This document shows, piece by piece, positions 9,090-18,557 of a stretch of 64,000 nt of DNA. Location of the stretch: NCBI GenBank assembly GCA_963699085.1, contig CAVOTH010000004.1, positions 186,001 to 250,000 on the forward strand. The letters run 5' to 3'. Under the pieces are notes generated by a model. It saw only the letters and a program-made list of their open reading frames with translations. It was not told the origin of the DNA and did not search any database. The position numbers and the translations under genes are program-made. Numbering within the stretch: the first letter of the stretch is position 1; each line of letters opens with the position of its first letter. The DNA is from Bog-756 sp963699085. GTDB lineage: Bacteria; Actinomycetota; Acidimicrobiia; Acidimicrobiales; RAAP-2.

Positions 9090-9313
9090 GGCGCTCCCCC
9101 CGGGACGGCGCTGCGCTGAGCCCGACCACTGATATTGACGTTGGTTGTCCGAAAGAATACCGTTCCGGCCATGAGCCGCAATTCGCCTCCAGCCCGCGTC
9201 CGCGTTTCACGGTCCCGATCGGCCGAGGCGGTTCGACGGCCATCGACCGTCAGCTTTCGGGCCGACATCGGCCTCCGTGCTCGAGAAGGTCATTTCTCGG
9301 CGGAGGCAGCCCG
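9090..9313. promoter_or_regulatory. Divergent promoter region between ALDH and SDR operons
   Basis: Contains no gene. At 9154-9166 lies AGAATACCGTTCC, an imperfect 13-bp dyad of the form AGAAY-NNN-RTTCY similar to the perfect palindrome at 30458-30472 and the near-palindrome at 14382-14394. GGAGG at about 9302 serves the SDR at 9314. Operator function is inference. Confidence 0.4.
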
Positions 9314-10084
9314 ATGAACCTCGAAGGGCGTTCAGCCATCGTCACCGGAGGTGCCGGCGGGCTCGGCTCGGCCACCGTGCGCCGCTTCAAGAACCTCGGT
9401 CTCGGGGTCGTGGTCTTCGACCTGGACAAGGACAGCGCCAACGCGCTGGCCGATGAACTCGGTGACGGTGTGGTGGGTGTGGGCGGCACCACCATCGAGG
9501 ATGCGGACGTGGCATCCGCCATCGAGGCGGCCACTGCCCTCGGACCGATCGCCGCCCTGGTCAACGTGGCCGGGGGAGGGGTCGGTGGTGGCCGCATCGT
9601 CGGTCGCGACGGGACGCCACACCCCATGGACTCGTTCGTCAAGACCCTGGAGATGAACGCCACCGGCACCTTCAACATGAGCCGCTGGGTCTGTGCGGCC
9701 ATGGGCACCAACGAGCCCGACGAGGACGGCAACCGCGGCGTGATCGTGAACACCGCTTCCATCGCCGGCTACGAGGGCCAGAGCGGGCAGATCGCCTACG
9801 GCACGGCCAAGGCGGCCATCCTGGGCATGACCCTGCCCATGGCCAGAGACTTGGCACCGATGGGGATCCGGGTGTGCGCTATCGCCCCCGGCACCATGGG
9901 CACCCCGGTGATGCTGAACGCCTTGCCCCACCTCAAGAAGGACCCGGCCGAGAACATCGTCTTCCCCAAGCGGATGGGACACCCCGAGGAGTTCGCCCTC
10001 CTGGCCGAGTCGATCGTGATCAACCCCTACCTGAACGGTGAGAACATCCGCCTCGACGGGGCCCTGCGGTTCAACATCAACTAG
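9314..10084 (+). CDS. SDR, HSD10-like 3-hydroxyacyl-CoA dehydrogenase
   Basis: Classical SDR of 256 residues closely resembling 17-beta-HSD type 10/3-hydroxyacyl-CoA dehydrogenase type II. TGGAGGLG near residues 11-18 binds NAD, NVAGGG replaces NNAG, and the active site is in NTASIAGYEGQSGQIAYGTA with its Lys next. APGTMGTPVML is typical of the HSD10 branch. Start ATG with GGAGG about 7 nt upstream. Followed 109 nt later by a thiolase, the natural next beta-oxidation enzyme, so it likely oxidises a 3-hydroxyacyl-CoA to the 3-ketoacyl-CoA. Confidence 0.9.
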   Translation: MNLEGRSAIVTGGAGGLGSATVRRFKNLGLGVVVFDLDKDSANALADELGDGVVGVGGTTIEDADVASAIEAATALGPIAALVNVAGGGVGGGRIVGRDGTPHPMDSFVKTLEMNATGTFNMSRWVCAAMGTNEPDEDGNRGVIVNTASIAGYEGQSGQIAYGTAKAAILGMTLPMARDLAPMGIRVCAIAPGTMGTPVMLNALPHLKKDPAENIVFPKRMGHPEEFALLAESIVINPYLNGENIRLDGALRFNIN

Positions 10085-10193
10085 GGCTCCGACATCAACA
10101 GCTTGCGACACCATTTAGTCTGGGGCACCACAGACGTGAACCGTGCCACTACGATCCGATCCGGCCGGGGCCGGCGGGGAAGCGAGGGAACCG

Positions 10194-11375
10194 ATGCCTG
10201 ATGCCGTGATCGTCTCGACGGCGAGGACCGCCATCGGTACCTCGTTCAAGGGCTCGCTCCTGGACGTGGACGCCTATGAGCTGGGCACACTGGCCGTGGC
10301 CGAGGTCGTCCGCCGTGCCGGCATTGATCCCGAGCTGGTGGACGACGTCCTCCTGGGCGAGATCCTCTACGGCGGTGGCGACATCGCCCGCTACGCCGCC
10401 ATCGAGGCCGGCATGGTGCACGCGCCCGGGGTGGCCCTCAACCGGCACTGCGCGTCGGGCCTCAGCGCCATCCAGGGTGGCGCGGCGTCCATCCGGTCCG
10501 GCATGGACCGGGTCGTGGTCGCCGGCGGGGCCCACTCGAGCTCGACCTCGCCGCGCACCATGCGGCGGGTACTGGGTGCCGACGACTGGGCGGAGTGGAA
10601 CGCCCCCAGCCATCTCGACACACCGGACGCCCCCAACCGTGACATGTCGATCACCGTGGCCTGGAATGCCGCCGTAGCGGCCGATGTGACCCGCGAGGAG
10701 ATGGACGCGTGGGCCCTGCGGTCCCACCAGCGGGCGATAGCGGCCATCGACGCCGGCAAGTTCGTCGACGAGATCTTTCCGGTCGATGTGGTCAACCGCG
10801 AGGGGGACAAGCGCGTCTTCGAAGTCGACGAGCACCCGCGGCGCGACTCGTCGATGGAGAAGCTGGCGTCGCTCAAACCCCTGCACCCCGAGATCGAGGG
10901 ATTCAGCATCACCGCCGGCAACGCCGGCGGCATCAACGACGCGGCCGCGGCCGTGGTGCTCGCCGATCGGGACCTGGCCGACCAGCTCGGCCTCGAGCCC
11001 CTCGCCAGCATCCGGGCCTGGGCATCGGTCGGCGTTCCCCCGGCGGACACCGGGCTCGCCCCTACCGCTGCCATCCCGAAGGCGCTGGCCCGGGCCGGGA
11101 TCGGTATCGCCGACGTCGACCTGTGGGAGATCAACGAGGCGTTCGCCTCCATGTGCGTGGCCACAACTCGCATCCTCGGCATCGATGACTCGCTGGTCAA
11201 CGTGCTCGGCAGCGGCTGCAGCCTCGGCCATCCGATCGCCGCCACCGGGGCCCGCATGGTCATCTCCCTGGTCCACGAGCTGCGCCGGCGGGGCGGAGGC
11301 ACCGGAGTGGCCGCCATGTGCGCCGGTGGCGGAATGTCCACCGCGCTGGTCGTCGACGTGCCGGCTCCGGAGTAG
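10194..11375 (+). CDS. Thiolase (acetyl-CoA acyltransferase)
   Basis: Degradative thiolase of 393 residues that cleaves 3-ketoacyl-CoA with CoA. The acyl-accepting Cys is near residue 86 in NRHCASGLSAIQ, followed by the INEAF motif, the His in GSGCSLGHPIAATGAR and the second Cys in MCAGGGMSTA. I chose the ATG at 10194 (GAGGGA upstream; the protein then begins MPDAVIVSTARTAIG as in the family) over an earlier in-frame start at 10143. With the HSD10-like SDR it forms a compact beta-oxidation pair. Confidence 0.94.
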   Translation: MPDAVIVSTARTAIGTSFKGSLLDVDAYELGTLAVAEVVRRAGIDPELVDDVLLGEILYGGGDIARYAAIEAGMVHAPGVALNRHCASGLSAIQGGAASIRSGMDRVVVAGGAHSSSTSPRTMRRVLGADDWAEWNAPSHLDTPDAPNRDMSITVAWNAAVAADVTREEMDAWALRSHQRAIAAIDAGKFVDEIFPVDVVNREGDKRVFEVDEHPRRDSSMEKLASLKPLHPEIEGFSITAGNAGGINDAAAAVVLADRDLADQLGLEPLASIRAWASVGVPPADTGLAPTAAIPKALARAGIGIADVDLWEINEAFASMCVATTRILGIDDSLVNVLGSGCSLGHPIAATGARMVISLVHELRRRGGGTGVAAMCAGGGMSTALVVDVPAPE

Positions 11376-11400
11376 GGAGAAACCCGGGCCGGACTGCTGG

Positions 11401-12222
11401 TCAGCCCAACTGCCCGATCGCCGCGCAGACACCCCCGTCGACCAGGACATCGGTGCCAGTGACGAAGCTGGCCTGGTCGGACAGCAGGAAGTCGACCACG
11501 GCGGCGATCTCCTCGGCGTGGCCCGAACGACCCAGGGGCGCGATCGACTCGAGCTGACGCATTCCCGGCTGACGCTCGAACTCCTGGATGCCCATGGGCG
11601 TGTCGATGGTGCCCGGCGATACCGAGCAGATCCGCGCGCCCATCCGGCCGAAGGCGGAGGCCTCGCGTTCCACCAGTCGTCGCACCCCCCGCTTCGCCCA
11701 TGAGTACGCCGTCCCCGAGTCCTCGGCGCCCGAGCCCAGCGCGGCCCGGTAGTCGTCCAGGAGGGTGGGGTTGAGCGGGGCGTCGATGATCCGGTCGATC
11801 ACCGGGTCGGCCCGCGAGGCGATGAGCTGAGCGGCCATGGATGCGATGCACACGACGGCCGTCCCCTGGACGGCCAGCGGCCGCACGGCGTCGACCAGCA
11901 GTGCCGTGCCCACCAGGTCCACGGTGAGCATCCGGTCCCAGGTCGCCATGGTCGGTGAGATGCCGGCGGCGTGGGCCATCCGGTGCAGGGTGCCGTGCCC
12001 GGCGACAACGTCGGCGATATGGCCGACGGCGGCTGGGTCGCAGATGTCGGCGACCACCGGCTCGCACCGGGTGTCGGAGCCGCTCAACAGTGAGGCGGCC
12101 TTGGCGGTGGTCGCCGGATCGAGGTCGACCAGCACCAGGACATCCACGGTGCCGAGCATGCGGGAGGCGCAGGCGCTTCCGATGCCCCGCGCCCCGCCGG
12201 TGACGACGCCGACCCGGCTCAT
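11401..12222 (-). CDS. Short-chain dehydrogenase/reductase
   Basis: Classical SDR of 273 residues with TGGARGIGSA near the N terminus, catalytic YSWAK near residue 172, and SPGTIDTPMG and FVTGTDVLVDGG at the C terminus. The active-site Ser region is CIASMAAQL. A ~25-residue insertion between Ser and Tyr (PVIDRIIDAPLNPTLLDDYR) is unusual for small SDRs and resembles 3-alpha-HSD-like enzymes. ATG overlaps the stop of the upstream SDR (ATGA). It converges on the thiolase with 25 bp between. Substrate unknown. Confidence 0.88.
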   Translation of the reverse strand: MSRVGVVTGGARGIGSACASRMLGTVDVLVLVDLDPATTAKAASLLSGSDTRCEPVVADICDPAAVGHIADVVAGHGTLHRMAHAAGISPTMATWDRMLTVDLVGTALLVDAVRPLAVQGTAVVCIASMAAQLIASRADPVIDRIIDAPLNPTLLDDYRAALGSGAEDSGTAYSWAKRGVRRLVEREASAFGRMGARICSVSPGTIDTPMGIQEFERQPGMRQLESIAPLGRSGHAEEIAAVVDFLLSDQASFVTGTDVLVDGGVCAAIGQLG

Positions 12223-12965
12223 CCCGGACGCCGGGGTACGACGGCCACGTAGGGGATGCTCGCCGATGAACCCAACCGCATGACGCTCTGGACGACCCGG
12301 ACCAGTTCGTCGACCTCGAGCAGCGCTCCGGCGAGGTAGTCGCGGGTCACCCAGGTCTGTGCCACTTCGGTCATGAGGTCCACGTCCCAGTCGGCGTTGA
12401 ATCCGGTCATGGAGTCCCCTTCACCGCCGGCGCAGTCGCCCACGGTGATCCGGGTGAAGCCGATCTGGGGGTGTTCGGACCGCCATGCCTCGACCAGTTT
12501 GTCTAGGGCGGCCTTGCTCACGGCGTAGGCGCCGAGCCCGGGCCACGGGGTGGTGTGCGAAGCGCTGATCGACGACAGGTAGGCCGCAGTGCCCTTCGAC
12601 ACGTCCAGGTGGGGGAGCGCGGCTGCCGTGATCAACGATGCACCGATGACGTTGGTGTCGAACGTCCGGCGCCAGGTTCCGGCATCGGTATCGGCCAGTC
12701 GCACGAGCGGACCGATGCCGGTGGCGTAGACCAGCCCGTCGATCCCACCGAGTTCGCGGACGGCCTCGGCGATCGCCGCATGGCACGACTCCTCGTCGGT
12801 GACGTCGCAGGGGACGGCGAGGGCGCCGGGGCCGGCCTCGGCGGCGGCGTCCTCCAGGCGGTCCTTGCGCCGGGCCATCAACGCCACCCGTTCGCCGCGT
12901 TGTCCCAGACCGATGGCGATGCAGCGCCCCAGCCCGCTCGATGCTCCGACCACGACGACCCTCAT
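12219..12965 (-). CDS. Short-chain dehydrogenase/reductase
   Basis: SDR of 248 residues: VVVGASSGLGRCIAIGLGQR for cofactor, ALMARRKDRLE, CDVTDEES, active-site YLSSISASHTT and YAVSKAALDKLVEAW (Tyr near 145). The C terminus (VAQTWVTRDYLAGALLEVDE) lacks the usual substrate loop of fatty-acid-type SDRs. I start at the ATG at 12965, which gives MRVVVVGASSGLG; longer in-frame extensions have no coding character. It is the middle gene of a P450-SDR-SDR leftward unit and may act on the alcohol or ketone made by the P450. Confidence 0.87.
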   Translation of the reverse strand: MRVVVVGASSGLGRCIAIGLGQRGERVALMARRKDRLEDAAAEAGPGALAVPCDVTDEESCHAAIAEAVRELGGIDGLVYATGIGPLVRLADTDAGTWRRTFDTNVIGASLITAAALPHLDVSKGTAAYLSSISASHTTPWPGLGAYAVSKAALDKLVEAWRSEHPQIGFTRITVGDCAGGEGDSMTGFNADWDVDLMTEVAQTWVTRDYLAGALLEVDELVRVVQSVMRLGSSASIPYVAVVPRRPG

Positions 12966-13036
12966 GACAACGACCTCACCCTCATCGGTATCCATGCACG
13001 AACAACTTCCGCCGATTGGGGGCCGCCGCCCATGAC

Positions 13037-14236
13037 TCAACCGAAGACGACAGGGAGCTGCTCCCAACCCCGAACCGTCGAGGTCCGGGCCTGCTTGGCG
13101 TGGTCCCAGTCGACGTCCCAGGTCGGGAAGCGCTGCAGCACCTCGTCGAGGGCGACCCGACCCTCGAGCCTGGCCAGGGCCGCACCCAGGCAGAAGTGCA
13201 GTCCATAGCCGAATGCCAGGTGGTGGTCGATCTGGCGGGTCACGTCGAAGCGGTCGCCGTCGGGGAACTTCCGGTCGTCGCGATTCCCCGATCCGTTGAG
13301 CAACAGGATGACGCTGCCCTCGGGGACCACCTGCCCGTGGATCTCGACGTCATTCATGACGTATCGGGCCTGGGTGGGGGAGGGCGGCTCGAAGCGCAGC
13401 AGCTCTTCGATGGCGTTGGGCACCAGGCTCCGGTCTTCCACCAATTTGCGACGCTCGTCGGGGTAGTCGGCGAGCGTCTTGCCGGTCCAACCGATGAGTC
13501 GGGTCGTCGTCTCATTGCCTGCGGCGGCCAGGAGGTTCACCAGGTTGCAGGTCTCGGCCCGGGTGAGTCGACGGGTGGTGCCCGTCTCGTCCTCGAACTC
13601 GGCCTGGAGGAGCTCGGTCATCAAGTCGTCCGACGGATGCTCGGACCGCCAGGCGATGTACTCGTCGAAGCTGGAGGACTGGAGGTCACCTCCGTAGCTG
13701 GCGGTATCGGGCATGGTGCCCTCCTGCAGCCGCAGGCCGTCGTCGATGACCTCCTTGAGCGCCTGCTGGTCCTGCTCGGGGATCCCGAGCAGCATCCCGA
13801 TGACCCGCATCGGCATCTGGGCCCCCAGGTCGGCGATGAAGTCGAACCCGTCGGCGCCCATCTTCGGATCCAGAGTCTGGGCGCAGAACTCGCGGATCTT
13901 GGGTTCGATGGCGTTCATCTTGCGGGGAGTGAAGACCCGGGAGAGGAGACTGCGGTGCATGTTGTGGCCGGGGGGATCCTCGAAGATCATCGAACCCGCG
14001 GGGATCTCCATGCCGCTCTTGATGATCTCGAGCAGGGTGCCCTTGGCCGAGCTGTAGGTCTTCCACTCGATCAGGCCGCGTTCGACGTCGTCGAAGCGGC
14101 TCAGCGCGTAGAAGTCATAGCGATCGTTGTAGTAGAGCGGGCGCTCCTCGCGCAGGCGCCGCCAGACCGGGTAGGGGTCCGTGTCGATCTCGAAGTCGTA
14201 GGGGTCGTAGTAGATGTCGGAGTCGGTCGTAGTCAC
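13037..14236 (-). CDS. Cytochrome P450
   Basis: Complete soluble P450 of 399 residues. I-helix motif AAAGNETTTRLIGW, ExxR in EELLRFEPP, heme loop FGYGLHFCLGAALA. It is paralogous to the truncated P450 at the left edge (shared ADLGAQMPMRVIGMLLGIPE, DETGTxRRLTR, DEVLxRFPTWDV). GTG start with a strong AAGGAGGAG 5 nt upstream. First gene of the leftward P450-SDR-SDR operon and divergent from the amidohydrolase operon. No ferredoxin gene is nearby, so redox partners must come from elsewhere. Substrate not deducible. Confidence 0.94.
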   Translation of the reverse strand: MTTTDSDIYYDPYDFEIDTDPYPVWRRLREERPLYYNDRYDFYALSRFDDVERGLIEWKTYSSAKGTLLEIIKSGMEIPAGSMIFEDPPGHNMHRSLLSRVFTPRKMNAIEPKIREFCAQTLDPKMGADGFDFIADLGAQMPMRVIGMLLGIPEQDQQALKEVIDDGLRLQEGTMPDTASYGGDLQSSSFDEYIAWRSEHPSDDLMTELLQAEFEDETGTTRRLTRAETCNLVNLLAAAGNETTTRLIGWTGKTLADYPDERRKLVEDRSLVPNAIEELLRFEPPSPTQARYVMNDVEIHGQVVPEGSVILLLNGSGNRDDRKFPDGDRFDVTRQIDHHLAFGYGLHFCLGAALARLEGRVALDEVLQRFPTWDVDWDHAKQARTSTVRGWEQLPVVFG

Positions 14237-14547
14237 TGGTCTCCTCCTTGGTCGACGTCGAGACGGTAGTGGGCGGTGAGGCCCGGGGGAGGTTATCGCC
14301 CCGGGTCGGTGCGGCCGCCAAGTTCCCCCGGAAAGACAACCGATGGCCAGTGACGAATGTGACAGCTGTTGCTCGCAACCAAGAACTAGATTCTCACACG
14401 CCGGAGGCAGCCGCCAGTCCCGTCCCCACCCTTCGACGGCAGGGGTCTGGCCGCGGATGGCGACTCATCGCGAGTAACGGTACTCTCCCATCGGAGGAAG
14501 TGGATTCTCGGACTTCCCGGAGTTTCGGACTTCCCAGAGGAGGACTC
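14237..14547. promoter_or_regulatory. Divergent promoter region between P450 and amidohydrolase operons
   Basis: 311 bp without a gene. At 14382-14394 lies AGAACTAGATTCT, a 13-bp near-palindrome (arms AGAAC/ATTCT) of the AGAAY-NNN-RTTCT type. A clear AGAGGAGGA precedes the amidohydrolase start. No confident -10/-35 boxes were assigned. Confidence 0.4.
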
Positions 14548-15744
14548 ATGACACAACGAGCGCTCGATGTCCCCGTGTTCGACGCGGACAACCACCTGTA
14601 CGAGACCCGTGAATCGTTGACCAAGTACCTCCCCGACAGCGCCAAGCGCGCCATCGACTACGTCGAGGTCCGTGGCCGCACCAAGATCGTGGTGCGCGGA
14701 CAGATCAGCGATTACATCCCGAATCCGACCTTCGACGTGGTAGCCCGTCCGGGAGCCCAGGAGGACTACTTCCGTCTGGGTAATCCCGAGGGCAAGAGCC
14801 GACGGGAGATCTTCGGCGAGCCCATGCGTGCCATTCCGGCGTTCCGCGATCCGGCGGCACGGATCGCACTCATGGACGAGCAGGGCCTCGACCGGACCCT
14901 CATGTTCCCCACGCTGGCCAGCCTGGTGGAGGAGCGGCTGCGGGACGACCCCGATCTCATCCACGTCGTGGTCCACGCCCTCAACGAGTGGCTCCACGAG
15001 ACGTGGACGTTCGACTATGAGGGCCGGATCTTCACCACGCCGGTCATCAGCCTGCCCATTGTCGAAAAGGCCATCGAAGAGCTCGAGTGGGTCGTGGCAC
15101 GTGGCGCCAAAGTGGTGCTGATCCGCCCCGCCCCGGTGCCCGGCTTCCGCGGCTCGCGCTCGTTCGGGCTCCCGGAGTTCGACCCGTTCTGGGAGAAGGT
15201 CGTCGAACACGACATCCTTGTCGCCATGCACTCGTCGGACAGCGGCTACGAGCGCTACACCAACGACTGGCTGGGCAGTAACAGCGAAATGCTCCCGTTC
15301 GAGCCCCAGGCGTTCCGCATGTTGTCGGCCTGGCGGCCGATCGAGGACGCGGTGTCGGCCCTGGTGTGCCATGGCGCCCTGTCCCGGTTCCCGACTCTGA
15401 AGATCGCCGTTGTCGAGAACGGCAGCAGCTGGGTCGCTCCGCTGCTGAAGAACCTGGCCGACGTGTACAAGAAGATGCCGCAGGACTTCCTCGAGGACCC
15501 GGTTGCGGTGGTCCGCCGCAACATCTCGATCAGCCCTTTCTGGGAAGAGGATCTCGGCGAGCTGGCCGAGGTGATCGGCACCGACAATGTGCTGTTCGGA
15601 TCTGACTTCCCCCACCCCGAGGGCCTGGCCGACCCGGTGAGCTACGTGAAGGAGCTCGACGGACTGCCCGAGGAGACGGTCCGAAAGATCATGGGCGGCA
15701 ACCTGGCCCGGCTCATGGGCGTCAACGACACCGTCCCCCGTTGA
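14548..15744 (+). CDS. Amidohydrolase-2 family metal-dependent hydrolase
   Basis: TIM-barrel hydrolase/decarboxylase-type protein of 398 residues. The N-terminal metal motif is DADNHLYE, where family members usually show DxHxH. Further metal or acid residues lie in HSSDSGYERY, ENGSSWVAPLL and GSDFPHPEG near residue 351. Family members hydrolyse C-N/C-C bonds or decarboxylate aromatic acids. Start ATG has AGAGGAGGA 6 nt upstream; an upstream in-frame extension looks non-coding. Its stop overlaps the TTG of the FadD3-like ligase, so the product may feed CoA activation. A homologue lies at 45343-46643. Confidence 0.9.
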   Translation: MTQRALDVPVFDADNHLYETRESLTKYLPDSAKRAIDYVEVRGRTKIVVRGQISDYIPNPTFDVVARPGAQEDYFRLGNPEGKSRREIFGEPMRAIPAFRDPAARIALMDEQGLDRTLMFPTLASLVEERLRDDPDLIHVVVHALNEWLHETWTFDYEGRIFTTPVISLPIVEKAIEELEWVVARGAKVVLIRPAPVPGFRGSRSFGLPEFDPFWEKVVEHDILVAMHSSDSGYERYTNDWLGSNSEMLPFEPQAFRMLSAWRPIEDAVSALVCHGALSRFPTLKIAVVENGSSWVAPLLKNLADVYKKMPQDFLEDPVAVVRRNISISPFWEEDLGELAEVIGTDNVLFGSDFPHPEGLADPVSYVKELDGLPEETVRKIMGGNLARLMGVNDTVPR

Positions 15745-17342
15745 GCCGAACCGCTCGCCCGGGCGAGCGGGCCACCGTCCCTGGGATCGTCGCCGCCACC
15801 GTCGAAGAGGTCGGTGACCGCACCGCGGTCGTGGAGGACGGGGCCCGGCTCACCTACCGGGAACTCGCCGATCGGTCGCACCGGTTCGGCGCCGCCCTGA
15901 TAGCTGCCGGCGTCGAGCCGGGGGATCGGGTCGCCATCTGGGCGTTCAACTCCACCGAATGGATCGTGGCGTTCCTCGGCCTGTCCGGTGCCGGTGCGGT
16001 ATTGGTTCCGGTGAACACCCGCTTCAAGGGGGCCGAGGCTGCCGACATCCTCCTGCGCAGCCGGGCGAAGGTACTGGTGACCGTCACCGACTTTCTCGGC
16101 ACTGACTACGTCGCCATGCTCCGGGCGAACGGCACCGATCTACCTGACCTGGCCACGGTGGTGGTCGCCCGCGGCCCGGCGACAGAGGGGACCGAGTCGT
16201 GGGACGCCTTCATGACGCGCGCCTCGGCGGAGGGAGTCGATGAGGTCGGCCGGCGGTCGACAGCGGTCACCCCCGACGACTTCTGCGACATCTTGTTCAC
16301 ATCGGGCACCACCGGCGTACCGAAGGGTGTGGTGCAGACCCACGGGGGCACCACCCAGGTTGCCGCCGACTGGGTGGCCATGACCGGTCTGGACGCCGAG
16401 GACCGGTACCTGATGGTCAATCCGTACTTCCACATGTTCGGGTTGAAGGCCGGGATCCTGGCCGCAGTCAGCGCCGGCGCCACCATGATCCCTGAGGCGG
16501 TGTTCGACGTCGACCGGGTGCTCGGGCAGGTGGCTGACGAGGGAGTCACCGTCCTGCCGGGGGCACCTACGCTCTACCAGGGGATTCTCGACCATCCCGA
16601 CCGCGACCGGTATGACCTGTCGACGCTGCGGGTGGCGGTCACCGGGGCGGCCGACATCCCGGTGGAACTGATCCGCCGGGTCGACGCCGAGCTCCCCTTT
16701 ACCGTCATCATCACCGGCTACGGGTTGACCGAAGGCGGCACGGCCGCGGCCACGTCCGCCGATGACGACGTCGAGACCATCGCCACGACCGTCGGACGCC
16801 CCCGACCGGGGTTCGAACTGCGCATCGTGGACGGCAGTGGCAGCGACGTCGAACCGGGGCAGACCGGCGAGATCCTCCTTCGCGGTGGCAGCATCATGGA
16901 CCACTACCTTGACGACCCCGAGGCGACGGCCGAGGCCCGCTCGGCCGATGGTTGGCTGCGGACGGGGGACCTCGGGATCATCGACCCGGCGGGCTGTCTG
17001 CGCATCGTCGGGCGCTCCAAGGACATGTTCATCGTCGGCGGGTTCAACGCCTACCCTGCGGAGATCGAGAATGCGCTCCTGCGACACCCTGACGTGAGCC
17101 AGGCAGCCGTCATCGGCGTCCCGGACGCACGCCTGGGCGAAGTCGGCAAGGCCTTCATCGTCCTTCGACCCGATGCGACGGTCACCGGTGCCGACATCAT
17201 CAGCTGGAGCCGCGACCAGATGGCCAACTACAAGGTGCCACGGGAGGTGGAGCTCATCGACGACCTCCCGCGAAACGCCACCGGCAAGGTGGTCAAAGAG
17301 GAGCTACGCCAACGGGCGGACGCTCCCGGGTCCCGGTCGTGA
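15741..17342 (+). CDS. Acyl-CoA synthetase, FadD3-like
   Basis: AMP-forming ligase of 533 residues. Motifs: ILFTSGTTGVPKGVVQTH (A3) near 187, GYGLTEGG (A5), GWLRTGDLG (A7/A8 hinge region) and the catalytic Lys in PRNATGKVVKEEL. Stretches such as NPYFHMFGLKAGILAAV and VLPGAPTLYQGILDHP are close to FadD3, which activates the steroid C/D-ring remnant HIP in mycobacteria; that substrate is an inference. TTG start overlaps the amidohydrolase TGA, and its TGA overlaps the GTG of the CoA transferase, so the three genes form a tightly coupled operon. Confidence 0.88.
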   Translation: MSRTARPGERATVPGIVAATVEEVGDRTAVVEDGARLTYRELADRSHRFGAALIAAGVEPGDRVAIWAFNSTEWIVAFLGLSGAGAVLVPVNTRFKGAEAADILLRSRAKVLVTVTDFLGTDYVAMLRANGTDLPDLATVVVARGPATEGTESWDAFMTRASAEGVDEVGRRSTAVTPDDFCDILFTSGTTGVPKGVVQTHGGTTQVAADWVAMTGLDAEDRYLMVNPYFHMFGLKAGILAAVSAGATMIPEAVFDVDRVLGQVADEGVTVLPGAPTLYQGILDHPDRDRYDLSTLRVAVTGAADIPVELIRRVDAELPFTVIITGYGLTEGGTAAATSADDDVETIATTVGRPRPGFELRIVDGSGSDVEPGQTGEILLRGGSIMDHYLDDPEATAEARSADGWLRTGDLGIIDPAGCLRIVGRSKDMFIVGGFNAYPAEIENALLRHPDVSQAAVIGVPDARLGEVGKAFIVLRPDATVTGADIISWSRDQMANYKVPREVELIDDLPRNATGKVVKEELRQRADAPGSRS

Positions 17343-18535
17343 GCGGTCCCGGTTCCCACGGGCTCAAGGCGCTGGCGGACCTGCGGGTCGTCGAGCTGGG
17401 AGTGTGGGTCGCCGCCCCGTCGGCCGCCGCCCTGCTCGCCGACTGGGGCGCCGAGGTCATCAAGGTGGAGTCCCCGACCGGTGATCCGATGCGCAACGTG
17501 TTCGGTTCCCTCGGTATCGGGAGCGACCTGCCCAACCCGGCCTTCGCCCTCGACAACCGGGGCAAGAAGAGCGTCGTCCTCGACCTACGGGAACCGGACG
17601 ACCGCGGACGCCTCGAGGAGCTCCTCGCCACCGCCGACGTCTTCATCAGCAATCTGCGGCCGGACGCCCTCGACAAGCTCGACCTCGAGGCCGAGGCGAC
17701 GGTGGCCCGGCACCCGCACCTGGTGTACTGCAGCATCAGCGGCTACGGCCTCCGGGGAGAGGAACGCAACCGCCCCACCTATGACATCGGCGCCTTCTGG
17801 GCCCGATCCGGGCTCTCGGTCCAGATGGCGGACGAGCGTGGGAATCCACTGAACGCCCGGGGCGGCATCGGCGACCACATCACCGGTCTCGCCGCACTGT
17901 CCGGCATCCTGGCCGCGGTGATGGAGCAGCGTCAGACCGGGGAGGGTCGGGTGGTCGAGATCTCGCTGCTGCGAACCGGCGCCTATGTGCTCGGGTGGGA
18001 CCTGGGACTCCAGATGCTGCTCGGCAAAGTGTCACCGGCCGAGTCCCGACAGCACAACCAGTCGCCGCTGATGAACCCCTACCGGGCCGCCGACGGGAAG
18101 TGGTTCTTCCTGACCGGACTCGAGGCCAATCGCCACATCGGCTCGGTGGCCCGGGCGCTCGGCCGGTCCGACCTACTGGAGGACGAGCGCTTCTCGAGTG
18201 CCTCGGCCATCCGGCGGAACCGCACCGAGTTCATCGCCCTCCTGGACGAGGCATTCGCAGAGCGTCCGCTGGCCGAATGGGCGGAGCGCTTCGACCGCGA
18301 GGGCGTGTGGTGGGCGCTGGCACAGACACCGGCCGACGTGGTCGGGGACCCGCAGCTGCTGGCCAACGACGGCTTCGTCGAGGTGGAGGGCGGTGCCGTG
18401 CGATCGGTCAACGGCCCGGTGACCTTCTCCGGTGTGGCACGGCGGGAGTCCGTCGGCGTTCCCGAATTGGGAGAGGACAACGACGAGGTATTCGCCGAGT
18501 TGGCCACCCGCACGCGACCCACGCCGGACCGATAG
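17339..18535 (+). CDS. CaiB/BaiF family CoA transferase
   Basis: Class III CoA transferase of 398 residues. N terminus LRVVELGVWVAAPSAAALLA then DWGAEVIKVES; LDNRGKKSVVLDL; catalytic Asp near 148 in PTYDIGAFWARSG; HNQSPLMNPYRAADGKWFF. It resembles the protein at 3657-4874 more than that at 48752-49959. GTG start overlaps the ligase stop (GTGA). With an ATP-driven ligase immediately upstream, it may move CoA to a second acid in the pathway or recycle CoA from a product. Standalone 3' end 22 bp from a convergent gene. Confidence 0.91.
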   Translation: MSGPGSHGLKALADLRVVELGVWVAAPSAAALLADWGAEVIKVESPTGDPMRNVFGSLGIGSDLPNPAFALDNRGKKSVVLDLREPDDRGRLEELLATADVFISNLRPDALDKLDLEAEATVARHPHLVYCSISGYGLRGEERNRPTYDIGAFWARSGLSVQMADERGNPLNARGGIGDHITGLAALSGILAAVMEQRQTGEGRVVEISLLRTGAYVLGWDLGLQMLLGKVSPAESRQHNQSPLMNPYRAADGKWFFLTGLEANRHIGSVARALGRSDLLEDERFSSASAIRRNRTEFIALLDEAFAERPLAEWAERFDREGVWWALAQTPADVVGDPQLLANDGFVEVEGGAVRSVNGPVTFSGVARRESVGVPELGEDNDEVFAELATRTRPTPDR

Positions 18536-18557
18536 GGACCGTCGCCGGCGGCGTCCG

